Source: Bacteroidota bacterium
GTDB taxonomy: Bacteria; Bacteroidota; Bacteroidia; Chitinophagales; Chitinophagaceae
DNA length: 12,729 nucleotides
Assembly (NCBI GenBank): GCA_023396345.1
Contig: JAEWWO010000106.1
Location: forward strand, 1 to 12,729
Direction of reading: 5' to 3'
Position numbers and translations under genes: made by a program. Under the pieces are notes generated by a model that did no database searches, was not told the origin of the DNA, and was given only the letters and a program-made list of their open reading frames with translations. Numbering within the stretch: position 1 is the stretch's first letter; each line of letters opens with the position of its first letter. Shown piece after piece: positions 6,322 through 12,729 of the stretch.

Positions 6322-7698
6322 TTAATGATTTATTTGTGCCGTTTCATTCGGATTGTGTCTGTGTTTAAAAAGCAAAGCAAACAGCAAAGCTACAATCAGC
6401 GCATACACAGCAAATGACAGCCATATATCAGACCATTCTTTCATAAAAATAGTTTTACTAAGTATGCCATCTGCAGATACAGAAATTTCATTATCGCCAA
6501 TCATTTTTAATAAAATATTATTATCAGGCACAGTGTCTAAATAAGCAGCTAAGTCGGACACATTATTAAAAGATTTTGTAAAATATTTATCAATGAGCCA
6601 TCCTGAAGTATAACTGCCTAAAACAGCACCGAAGCCGTTTGTCATCATCATAAACAATCCCTGTGCAGATGAGCGGATTTTAGGAGATGTACTGGTTTCA
6701 ACAAAAAGAGAGCCCGAAATATTAAAGAAATCGAACGCCATGCCATAGACAATACATGATAAAATAATCATCCACAAACCGCCATGCGGATCGCCGTAAG
6801 CAAATAATCCAAATCTTAATACCCATGCAAACATGCTTATCAACATTACCTGTTTAATACCAAATCGTTTTAAAAAGAAAGGAATAGCCAATATGAATAA
6901 TGTTTCAGACACCTGAGAAATAGACATTATTATGGTAGAATATTTAACCACAAAACTATCGGCATATTTAGGAAAGTTTTTAAACTCATCTAAAAAAACG
7001 TCTCCATAAGCATTGGTTAATTGCAATGCGGCACCTAAAAACATAGAGAAAATAAAAAACAATGCCATCTTGTAATTCTTGAAAAGCTTGAAAGCATTTA
7101 ATCCTAACATTTCTGTCCATGTGGCATTTTTAGCAATAAGATTTTGTGGCGGACATTTAGGAAGTGAAAATCCGTATATACCTAAAGCAACGGCTGCAAC
7201 TCCGGCTATATAAAACTGATTAACGGAAGCTTTATTTCCCGTAAGGTTAACCAGCCACATAGCTGCTATAAACCCTACAGTACCCCACACTCTTATTGGA
7301 GGAAAATCTTTTACAATATCATAATTATTGTTTTTTAATACCGTATAAGCAATTGAATTATGTAATGCTATAGTTGGCATATAAAAACACATGGCAATAA
7401 GCATAACATAAAAAAACATTTCAGGAGTGGTAACCATTGGTAAGCAAAATAAAGTTGCACCATAAAGGATATGCAAAATACCAAACAACTTTTCGGCATT
7501 CATCCATCTGTCTGCAATGATACCAATGAGTGTAGGCATAATAATGGAAGCAATGCCCATAGTACTAAAAACCAAACCGAATTGAGTGGAGTTCCATTGT
7601 TTTGTACCAAACCAATAATTTGCAATTGTAATTAACCAGGCTCCCCAAACAAAAAGCTGGAAAAAGCTCATTATAGTCAGGCGTACTTTTATATTCAT
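6322..7698 (-). CDS. NupG-type nucleoside:H+ symporter (MFS)
   Basis: A 458-residue permease with about 12 membrane helices, of the nucleoside:H+ symporter family (NupG/XapB, Nuc_H_symport). The N-terminal FFQLFVWGAWLIT (12-24), IIADRWMNAEK (60-70) and IRVWGTVGF (135-143) are family hallmarks. The second half carries YGMAFDFFNISGSLFVE (318-334) and RSSAQGLFMMMTNGFG (342-357). It is about 40 residues longer than E. coli NupG. Most of the excess is a polar loop at about 370-420 between the last two helices, predicted to be periplasmic. It probably imports nucleosides, giving substrate for deoC-dependent breakdown, although deoC lies in another unit. It starts 31 bp after the flippase-like gene. 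Exact specificity is not readable. Confidence 0.88.
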   Translation of the reverse strand: MNIKVRLTIMSFFQLFVWGAWLITIANYWFGTKQWNSTQFGLVFSTMGIASIIMPTLIGIIADRWMNAEKLFGILHILYGATLFCLPMVTTPEMFFYVMLIAMCFYMPTIALHNSIAYTVLKNNNYDIVKDFPPIRVWGTVGFIAAMWLVNLTGNKASVNQFYIAGVAAVALGIYGFSLPKCPPQNLIAKNATWTEMLGLNAFKLFKNYKMALFFIFSMFLGAALQLTNAYGDVFLDEFKNFPKYADSFVVKYSTIIMSISQVSETLFILAIPFFLKRFGIKQVMLISMFAWVLRFGLFAYGDPHGGLWMIILSCIVYGMAFDFFNISGSLFVETSTSPKIRSSAQGLFMMMTNGFGAVLGSYTSGWLIDKYFTKSFNNVSDLAAYLDTVPDNNILLKMIGDNEISVSADGILSKTIFMKEWSDIWLSFAVYALIVALLFALLFKHRHNPNETAQINH

Positions 7699-7729
7699 AT
7701 TGTTGTAATTAAAGATTGCAAATTACATA

Positions 7730-9235
7730 TTAATTATTTTTTCTCACTATTATTTTCAAAGCCTTTTTATACATATCATTAATATCGGGTGAGATTTTTA
7801 AAAATATTACAGGAGGTACAAAAAGAAGTAAAAATAAACTTGCTCTGACTGCTGCATCAACAAAATAATTTCCCAGATAAGGTAATAAAAGTGTGACTGT
7901 AACAGTGATTGCTCCTATTACTAAAACAATTAAACTTTTTTTGCTGAATGGCTGAAGTCCGAATAATTTCCATATATAGAATAAGCGCATACAATTATAG
8001 CCAATCATGGTAAGCGCACTTCCAATGGCAGTCCCGATTAAATCGAATCTAACACTCAAAGTGTAAGTAAAAATTACGGATATTAAAATAAACAGGACAT
8101 TGGTATAAAAGTCAATTTTCCATTTATCGGAAAAGCCCATAATCAGTGTGTTCAGTCCCATCATTAAATCTATTAGTTTAGCAATGCCTAATATTAAAAA
8201 CACCTCTTTTATAGGAGCATATTCTTCTCCTAAAAAACGGATAAGGTTATCAATATTCGGATACAAAAGACCAAACAATAATAACCCAAGAGTTATGAGA
8301 TTAATGGAACTTTTTTTGTAAACAGATGCTATTCTTTTCAAATCATTGTCCCGCCAGGCTTGTGATATAGTGGCAGAGCCAATGCCCATCATACTTCTTT
8401 GAGGTACTTCCATAACCGTTACTAAATAAGTGGGAATAGCGTAAATACCGGCTTTACCCAGTCCGCCTTCCAGCACACTTCCGATAATAAGCACGTCTAT
8501 TGTTTTAGGCAACTGAGAAAACAATCCTCCGGCAAAATGATAAGCATTAAAAATAAAAATCTGTCGCTTTAATTTTTTGGTTACGCCGCTAATCTTTGTG
8601 CATATCTTAATTGTATTTTCTTTATATACCACATAACCTACATATAAAAATGCAGGTACATAAATCAAAGAAAAGAGAATAAAAAACGTGTCTATATCAA
8701 TGAGTTTGGTATAGTAGAGAATAATAATCAGCAACGTTGAAAATCTTACTACTACTTCTTTTCCAAAGTTTGAAGCGATAGTTTTTTGAATTGACCAGGC
8801 AAATGTTTCAAACAGATTAAAAACAATAACAGAAAGAGTGAAAGGTATGACCAGTTTGAAATGCGATATAAATAGTGCCGAATTTCTGCCGAACTTGCGG
8901 GCAAAAAAATCTTCGAAAAGTAGTAGTCCGGCCACTAAAACTACACTTCCGATCACACAGATTGTTATCGTAATAAAAGGCAAATCGTTATCCTTAGGTT
9001 TTAAGGAAGATTGATGATAAGGAAAGAATTTCATAAACGTTGTCAGACAACCCATCACCGCCAACATCGAAAATAAAGCTCCAAAGTCGATGATAATTCT
9101 TGTAAGCCCCACCTGCTCGAGTGTAAAAAAACCAAACTTAGGAGTCAGCAATACTAAAGTATTCAATGCTCCAATGCCGAAGCCCAGATATGTGAATATG
9201 CTTGAGTAAAAACTTTGTTTGCGTATCTCCCCCAT
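7730..9235 (-). CDS. polysaccharide/lipid-linked oligosaccharide flippase-like membrane protein (MOP superfamily)
   Basis: A 501-residue protein with 12-14 hydrophobic helices, of the Wzx/RfbX-type polysaccharide biosynthesis group (MATE/MOP superfamily). Typical features are the N-terminal SSIFTYLGFGIGALNTLVLL (11-30) and the EQVGLTRIIIDFGAL segment (40-54). Another is a mid-protein stretch with IDVLIIGSVLEGGLGKAGIY, where such transporters start their second half. Members flip undecaprenyl-linked glycans or similar lipids across the inner membrane. No glycosyltransferase or O-antigen gene is next to it, so the substrate is unknown and it may be an orphan copy. It is divergent from the DUF2400 gene over 75 bp and probably leads the unit that includes the permease and GNAT genes. 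Confidence 0.83.
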   Translation of the reverse strand: MGEIRKQSFYSSIFTYLGFGIGALNTLVLLTPKFGFFTLEQVGLTRIIIDFGALFSMLAVMGCLTTFMKFFPYHQSSLKPKDNDLPFITITICVIGSVVLVAGLLLFEDFFARKFGRNSALFISHFKLVIPFTLSVIVFNLFETFAWSIQKTIASNFGKEVVVRFSTLLIIILYYTKLIDIDTFFILFSLIYVPAFLYVGYVVYKENTIKICTKISGVTKKLKRQIFIFNAYHFAGGLFSQLPKTIDVLIIGSVLEGGLGKAGIYAIPTYLVTVMEVPQRSMMGIGSATISQAWRDNDLKRIASVYKKSSINLITLGLLLFGLLYPNIDNLIRFLGEEYAPIKEVFLILGIAKLIDLMMGLNTLIMGFSDKWKIDFYTNVLFILISVIFTYTLSVRFDLIGTAIGSALTMIGYNCMRLFYIWKLFGLQPFSKKSLIVLVIGAITVTVTLLLPYLGNYFVDAAVRASLFLLLFVPPVIFLKISPDINDMYKKALKIIVRKNN

Positions 9236-9257
9236 TTAGCGAATTAAAACTTTGAAA

Positions 9258-9265
9258 CAAATGTA
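9258..9265 (-). promoter_or_regulatory. -7 promoter box of the flippase-like gene
   Basis: TACATTTG on the minus strand is an exact match to TAnnTTTG and ends 22 nt before the ATG at 9235. No TTG is found 17-23 bases upstream. It lies 33 bp from the opposed box of the DUF2400 gene, so the two promoters are nearly back to back. Confidence 0.55.
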
Positions 9266-9298
9266 AACAACAATTTATAATTAGCCGTTTAAAATTGA

Positions 9299-9306
9299 TA
9301 TTTTTG
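9299..9306 (+). promoter_or_regulatory. -7 promoter box of the DUF2400 gene, predicting a leaderless mRNA
   Basis: TATTTTTG matches TAnnTTTG exactly and is followed by 4 nt and then the ATG at 9311. Transcription would start at or beside the start codon. The arrangement is identical to that at ung (4582-4594). Confidence 0.5.
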
Positions 9307-9310
9307 ACGA

Positions 9311-10081
9311 ATGAATCTGCATGATTTTCTTGATAATAAAGTAAAGCAATACAATCAGCCTTCCTTCATTGACAGCGATCCCATCTGCATTCCGCATATG
9401 TACACTAAAAAGCAGGATATAGAAATTGCAGGACTATTTGCGGCAGTTTTTGCCTGGGGAAACAGAACCATTATCATCAACAAGTCTAAAGAACTTATGC
9501 AGTTAATGCATAAGGCTCCGCATGATTTTGTACTGCATCATACAGAAAATGATTTAAAAACGCTGCTCGATTTTAAGCATCGAACTTTCAACACCACGGA
9601 TTTATTGTACTTCATTGAATTTTTAAAATTTCATTATTCCAATAATTCTTCTCTGGAAAATGCATTTATTCCTACAACTATCGCTAAAAAAACATATACC
9701 GTACAACAGGGTTTAAGTTGTTTTCATGAATATTTTTTCAGCTTACCCGATGCACCGCAAAGAACCAGAAAGCACATTTCTACTCCCTTTAATAATTCTA
9801 CCTGCAAAAGACTCAATATGTATTTGCGCTGGATGGTAAGAAAAGACAACTGCGGTGTTGATTTTGGCATCTGGTCTGAAATAAAACCATCACAATTATT
9901 AATTCCGATAGATTTACACGTAGCCAGAGTTGCAAAAAAATTAGGTTTGCTGCACCGTAAACAGACAGATTTCAACGCTTGTCTTGAACTGACCGATAAA
10001 CTAAAGGCACTGGACCCCAACGATCCGGCGAAATACGATTTTGCACTTTTCGGTTTGGGAGTTATTGAGAAATATTATTAA
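9311..10081 (+). CDS. DUF2400 / TIGR02757-family protein, function unassigned
   Basis: A 256-residue soluble protein of the TIGR02757 (DUF2400) family, common in Bacteroidota and without an established function known to me. Conserved family blocks are AAVFAWGNR (44-52), YLRWMVRKDNCGVDFGIW (171-188), IPIDLHVARVAKKLGLL (198-214), DPNDPAKYDFALFGLGV (235-251) and the final EKYY. The block around D201 resembles the VDTHxxRVxxRLG segment that carries the catalytic aspartate in endonuclease III-type HhH-GPD DNA glycosylases. A nucleic-acid role is therefore possible, but this is inference. The start at 9311 fits the family N-terminus and the promoter box 4 nt upstream. It is divergent from the flippase-like gene and followed by the repeat-rich spacer. 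Confidence 0.87.
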   Translation: MNLHDFLDNKVKQYNQPSFIDSDPICIPHMYTKKQDIEIAGLFAAVFAWGNRTIIINKSKELMQLMHKAPHDFVLHHTENDLKTLLDFKHRTFNTTDLLYFIEFLKFHYSNNSSLENAFIPTTIAKKTYTVQQGLSCFHEYFFSLPDAPQRTRKHISTPFNNSTCKRLNMYLRWMVRKDNCGVDFGIWSEIKPSQLLIPIDLHVARVAKKLGLLHRKQTDFNACLELTDKLKALDPNDPAKYDFALFGLGVIEKYY

Positions 10082-10091
10082 AGTAGTGAGT

Positions 10092-10115
10092 ATTAAGATT
10101 AAGGTTGAGGTTGAG
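10092..10115. repeat. four 6-bp tandem units (ATTAAG twice, GTTGAG twice)
   Basis: Directly after the DUF2400 gene, 10092-10103 is ATTAAG repeated twice and 10104-10115 is GTTGAG repeated twice. The two hexamers share the pattern RTTRAG. A purine-rich stretch with GGAAG words continues to about 10130. This block is G-rich on the plus strand, the reverse of the 7-bp array that follows. Confidence 0.6.
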
Positions 10116-10135
10116 AAGGAAGTGGGAAGATTAAA

Positions 10136-10205
10136 AAATCATAAATTGTAAATCACAAATCATACATCAAACATCATAAATCAAAAGTCACACATCTCAA
10201 ATCAC
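10136..10205. repeat. tandem array of ten 7-bp units, consensus AAATCAH
   Basis: Seventy bases divide into ten uninterrupted 7-bp units such as AAATCAC, AAATCAT, ACATCAA and ACATCAT. All have A first and T at position 4, and nine of ten have TC at positions 4-5. The plus strand has 16 C and only 2 G. It lies between the DUF2400 stop and the promoter of the YidE-type transporter. The 10082-10294 gap holds this array, the 6-bp units and that promoter; I see no gene or hairpin terminator in it. Confidence 0.85.
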
Positions 10206-10242
10206 AAACGTATGTTATTGCAAAACAAGATAAATATCATTT

Positions 10243-10270
10243 TTTGTTAGTTTTTTACAGAGTACCTTTG
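10243..10270 (+). promoter_or_regulatory. promoter of the YidE-type transporter gene
   Basis: TTTG (10243-10246) is followed after 16 bases by TACCTTTG (10263-10270), an exact -7 match with the C that often follows. The spacer is one base shorter than the usual 17-23. The box ends 24 nt before the ATG, giving a leader of about 20 nt. This is the most complete promoter in the window. Confidence 0.65.
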
Positions 10271-10294
10271 CAACCAAATAATTAAACCACAGTC

Positions 10295-11962
10295 ATGAAT
10301 TGGATAATTGATTTATTCAGCAATCACGAGTCAGTCGCTTACACCGTTATAATTTACGCCATTACTATCGCTTTGGGTGTAATGCTTGGAAAAATTAAAA
10401 TTTTTGGCATCTCACTGGGTATCACGTTCGTTTTATTTGTAGGTATCATTTTGTCGCACTTTGGTTTTGTAGTGAATCCGGAAGTGCAGCATTTTGTAAA
10501 GGAGTTCGGATTGATACTATTTGTCTACACAATTGGTCTTCAGGTAGGTCCGGGATTTTTCGCCTCCTTTAAGAAAGAGGGTCTTAAGCTAAATTTGATT
10601 GCTCTTGTAATTATTCTTATGGCAGCAGTTGTTGTAATTACCTTACACTACACCACCGGCACAACTATGGATAATCTGGTAGGTATCATGAGTGGTGCTG
10701 TTACCAATACACCGGGTTTGGGTGCTGCGCAACAAACCTTAGCAGAAGTTAATCCTGATCTGGTTAAAAATCTTTCTACCGGCTACGCCATTGCTTATCC
10801 GTTTGGTGTTATAGGAATTATACTGGTAATGATTGCTTTTAAATCAATTTTCAAAGTAAATATTGATGCCGAAGCAAGACTGAATACCTGGAAAAAAGCT
10901 GCCACGACTTCTTCTTTTAAACGTACAGCTATTCAGATAAAAAATCCAAATCTATATAACAAAGAACTGGGTGTGTTGTGGGATACATTGAACTTCAGCT
11001 TTATAGTTTCCAGAATTTTTGACGGCAGGGAAATACTTCCGGCAAAAAAAGAAATGATTATGAAGGAAGACGATATCATTCTTGTAATTGCCAGTCCGTC
11101 TGATATGGAGAAAGTAAAAAACCTTGTAGGTCCTGAAAGTAATTTTGAGATGATGGGCGAAGAGCATAATTCACGCCACGTAGTATCGCGCAGGGTAAAT
11201 GTTTCACAAGCTAAAGCTTATACAAAAACCTTAGGAAATCTTCATATCATTTCTAAATATAATGTAACTATTTCAAGAGTTTACAGAGCGGGTATTGAAT
11301 TTATTCCTAATGCCAATACAAAACTTCAGTTTGGTGATACCATTACCGTAATCGGTGAAGAACATAATATTGATGCGCTCGCTAAAGATTTCGGTAACAA
11401 GAAAAGCCTTAGAACACCTCACGTTGCCGAATTGTTCCTGGGCATCATGCTTGGTGTTTTGGTAGGAAGCATACCTTTCAGTATTCCGGGTGCACCTGTT
11501 CCGGTTAAATTAGGATTGGCAGGAGGTCCGTTGATTGTAGCCATTCTTATCAGTCGCTTTGGTGGTAAGTTCTCTGTTACGCACTATGTTTCGCAAAGTG
11601 CAAATCTCATGGTAAGAGAAATTGGTATTGTACTGTTCCTTGCCAGTGTGGGTTTAGGTGCAGGACAGGGATTCTTTGATACGCTTACAAACGGCGATGG
11701 ACTCACATGGTTGTTGATGGGTGTTGCCATTACATTAATACCTTTGCTGGTTGGTGCATTATTAGGCAGATTTATTTACAAACTGGATTATCTTGAAATG
11801 TGTGGAATATTAGCCGGAGCTTCTACTGACCCGCCCGCATTGGCTTTCGCGCATCAGGTTACTAATTCCGACAGTCCGGCACTTACCTATGCAGCAGTAT
11901 ATCCTTTCACAACATTGATGAGGATATTGATGGCACAATTGCTGATATTGCTGTTTATTTAA
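10295..11962 (+). CDS. YidE/AspT-family (AAEx) putative transporter with two TrkA_C domains
   Basis: A 555-residue membrane protein of the aspartate:alanine exchanger (AAEx) group, close in length to E. coli YidE. Two homologous membrane halves flank a soluble middle. The internal duplication is visible: FGLILFVYTIGLQVGPGFF (71-89) matches IGIVLFLASVGLGAGQGFF (443-461). GAVTNTPGLGAAQQ (134-147) matches GASTDPPALAFAHQ (508-521), and YAIAYPF (164-170) matches YAAVYPF (532-538). Residues about 205-285 and 295-368 look like two TrkA_C (RCK_C) ligand-binding domains, with DDIILVIAS and GDTITVIGE as their final strands. Substrate is unknown; AspT itself exchanges aspartate for alanine. It has its own promoter and terminator and appears monocistronic. 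Confidence 0.9.
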   Translation: MNWIIDLFSNHESVAYTVIIYAITIALGVMLGKIKIFGISLGITFVLFVGIILSHFGFVVNPEVQHFVKEFGLILFVYTIGLQVGPGFFASFKKEGLKLNLIALVIILMAAVVVITLHYTTGTTMDNLVGIMSGAVTNTPGLGAAQQTLAEVNPDLVKNLSTGYAIAYPFGVIGIILVMIAFKSIFKVNIDAEARLNTWKKAATTSSFKRTAIQIKNPNLYNKELGVLWDTLNFSFIVSRIFDGREILPAKKEMIMKEDDIILVIASPSDMEKVKNLVGPESNFEMMGEEHNSRHVVSRRVNVSQAKAYTKTLGNLHIISKYNVTISRVYRAGIEFIPNANTKLQFGDTITVIGEEHNIDALAKDFGNKKSLRTPHVAELFLGIMLGVLVGSIPFSIPGAPVPVKLGLAGGPLIVAILISRFGGKFSVTHYVSQSANLMVREIGIVLFLASVGLGAGQGFFDTLTNGDGLTWLLMGVAITLIPLLVGALLGRFIYKLDYLEMCGILAGASTDPPALAFAHQVTNSDSPALTYAAVYPFTTLMRILMAQLLILLFI

Positions 11963-11986
11963 AAAAACATTCATCATTCATTATAT

Positions 11987-12020
11987 AAAATCAACAGAAT
12001 TATTTCTGTTGATTTTTTTT
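11987..12020 (+). terminator. intrinsic terminator after the YidE-type transporter gene
   Basis: AAAATCAACAGAA (11987-11999) and its perfect reverse complement (12004-12016) form a 13-bp stem with a 4-nt loop (TTAT). T residues run from 12013 to 12020, and four more Ts follow a single G. It begins 24 nt after the stop codon and is the only clear hairpin terminator in the window. Confidence 0.85.
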
Positions 12021-12115
12021 GTTTTAAAATATGATAATGATGTTGACATCAATATACCTTACTAAAATTAACAAAAGCAAAAACAGATACAACTAAAAGT
12101 ACAATTCCTTTTACC

Positions 12116-12123
12116 TAACTTTA
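12116..12123 (+). promoter_or_regulatory. candidate -7 box of the SDR gene
   Basis: TAACTTTA ends 22 nt before the SDR ATG and differs from TAnnTTTG only in the last base. No TTG is placed correctly upstream. The preceding gene ends in a strong terminator, so a promoter must lie between about 12020 and 12145. Confidence 0.35.
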
Positions 12124-12145
12124 TCACACAATTAAAACACATAAA

Positions 12146-12729
12146 ATGAAAAAGTCAGAAAAAAAAGTAGCCTATATTACAGGAGGTTCCAAAGGAATAG
12201 GATTAGGCATTGCTAAGAAATTACATGAAGCCGGAATATATGTTGCTATAAGCGGCAGAACACTTAAAGACGTAAAGAAAGCAGCTAAAAGCGTTACTGA
12301 TAATGCAGATGAAATCTTAGCTATTGAATCGGATGTATCAACACACGATGATGAAAAAGCTGCTGTAAAAAAAATAATCAAAAAGTTTGGCAGACTCGAT
12401 TATGTTATAGCCAATGCGGGAGTGGGCATTTTTGCTCCGATAGACGAATTGAAAGATGAAGACTGGCATAGTATGATTGACACTAATCTGAGCGGCATAT
12501 TTCATACATTAAAAGCAAGTGTGGAAGAATTAAAAAAATCTAAAGGCTATTATATCACTATTGCAAGTCTGGCAGGCACAAACTTTTTTGAAGGAGGAGC
12601 AGGCTACAATGCAAGTAAATTCGGTGTTGTAGGTTTTACGCAAGCTGCTATGCTTGACCTAAGAAAATATGATGTAAAAGTTACAACCATCATGCCAGGC
12701 TCTGTATCCTCTCATTTCAACAACCACAC
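12146..12729 (+). CDS. short-chain dehydrogenase/reductase (partial, runs off the right edge)
   Basis: The first 194 codons of a classical SDR oxidoreductase with a Rossmann fold that uses NAD(P)H. The cofactor-binding glycine motif is TGGSKGIG (12-19), NAG is at 90-92, and the catalytic tetrad is complete: N114, S141, Y154 and K158 (YNASK). R38 after the second strand (SGRT) would favour NADPH, by inference from the family. The MPGSVSS segment (183-189) is the usual loop after the active site. The C-terminal 40-60 residues lie outside the window. The frame from the ATG at 12146 is open to the last base. Substrate cannot be told; FabG-like reductases and many sugar or lipid SDRs share these motifs. 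Confidence 0.9.
   Translation, partial: MKKSEKKVAYITGGSKGIGLGIAKKLHEAGIYVAISGRTLKDVKKAAKSVTDNADEILAIESDVSTHDDEKAAVKKIIKKFGRLDYVIANAGVGIFAPIDELKDEDWHSMIDTNLSGIFHTLKASVEELKKSKGYYITIASLAGTNFFEGGAGYNASKFGVVGFTQAAMLDLRKYDVKVTTIMPGSVSSHFNNH

Noticed and set aside
10136..10205. Iterated binding sites of a replication origin
   Set aside because: The 7-bp units do not resemble DnaA boxes, and no dnaA, dnaN or other replication gene is nearby.
12172..12381. 69-codon minus-strand open frame
   Set aside because: It is antisense to the SDR gene, whose cofactor motif and catalytic tetrad are all in the plus frame.
54..12729. Defence island, prophage or biosynthetic cluster
   Set aside because: All named genes are housekeeping or common transport families. 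No nuclease-helicase pairs, integrase, transposase or synthase genes were seen.

Overview
The window looks like chromosomal DNA of a member of the Bacteroidota. It is AT-rich, and none of the start codons I checked has a Shine-Dalgarno-like sequence. Several starts have a Bacteroidota-type -7 box (TAnnTTTG) upstream. The gene set also fits this phylum: a DUF2400/TIGR02757 protein, a YidE-type duplicated transporter, a YciH-type SUI1 factor beside nadC, and a NupG-type permease. The class cannot be fixed from this sequence alone; a Chitinophagia- or Sphingobacteriia-like origin is only a guess. Coding density is high, with no gap between genes longer than about 215 bases. I saw no insertion sequence, phage gene, CRISPR array, tRNA or rRNA.

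Layout: (1) 54-4477 is a minus-strand block. In transcription order it holds nadC, a yciH/SUI1 gene (2 bp apart), a 120-bp array of 8-bp repeats, deoC, an M20 amidohydrolase and an AI-2E/PerM-type membrane protein. A few codons of a probable convergent plus-strand gene lie at the left edge. (2) 4594-6010 is a plus-strand pair, ung and a plsC-like acyltransferase, divergent from nadC. (3) 6016-9235 is a minus-strand block: a polysaccharide flippase-like protein, a NupG-type nucleoside permease and a small GNAT protein, with gaps of 31 and 18 bp. It converges on plsC with 5 bp between stop codons. (4) 9311-10081 is a plus-strand DUF2400 gene, divergent from the flippase. (5) A 213-bp repeat-rich spacer leads to a YidE/AspT-family transporter (10295-11962), which ends in a clear intrinsic terminator. 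(6) From 12146 a short-chain dehydrogenase runs off the right edge.

Functionally this is mostly housekeeping: NAD synthesis (nadC), uracil repair (ung), phospholipid acylation (plsC), deoxyribose-phosphate breakdown (deoC) and nucleoside uptake (NupG type). DeoC and the permease would act in one salvage route, although they lie in separate transcription units.

I did not find a convincing new multi-gene system. The best candidates for new biology are non-coding. Two codirectional intergenic regions carry short-period arrays (8 bp, and 7 bp next to 6 bp) where a terminator might be expected. The 8-bp and 7-bp arrays are strongly C>G on the transcribed-sense strand. Two genes, ung and the DUF2400 gene, have a TATTTTTG box exactly 4 nt before the ATG, which predicts leaderless mRNAs. 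A GC-core palindrome lies in the nadC promoter. The DUF2400 protein carries a segment resembling the catalytic Asp motif of HhH-GPD DNA glycosylases.
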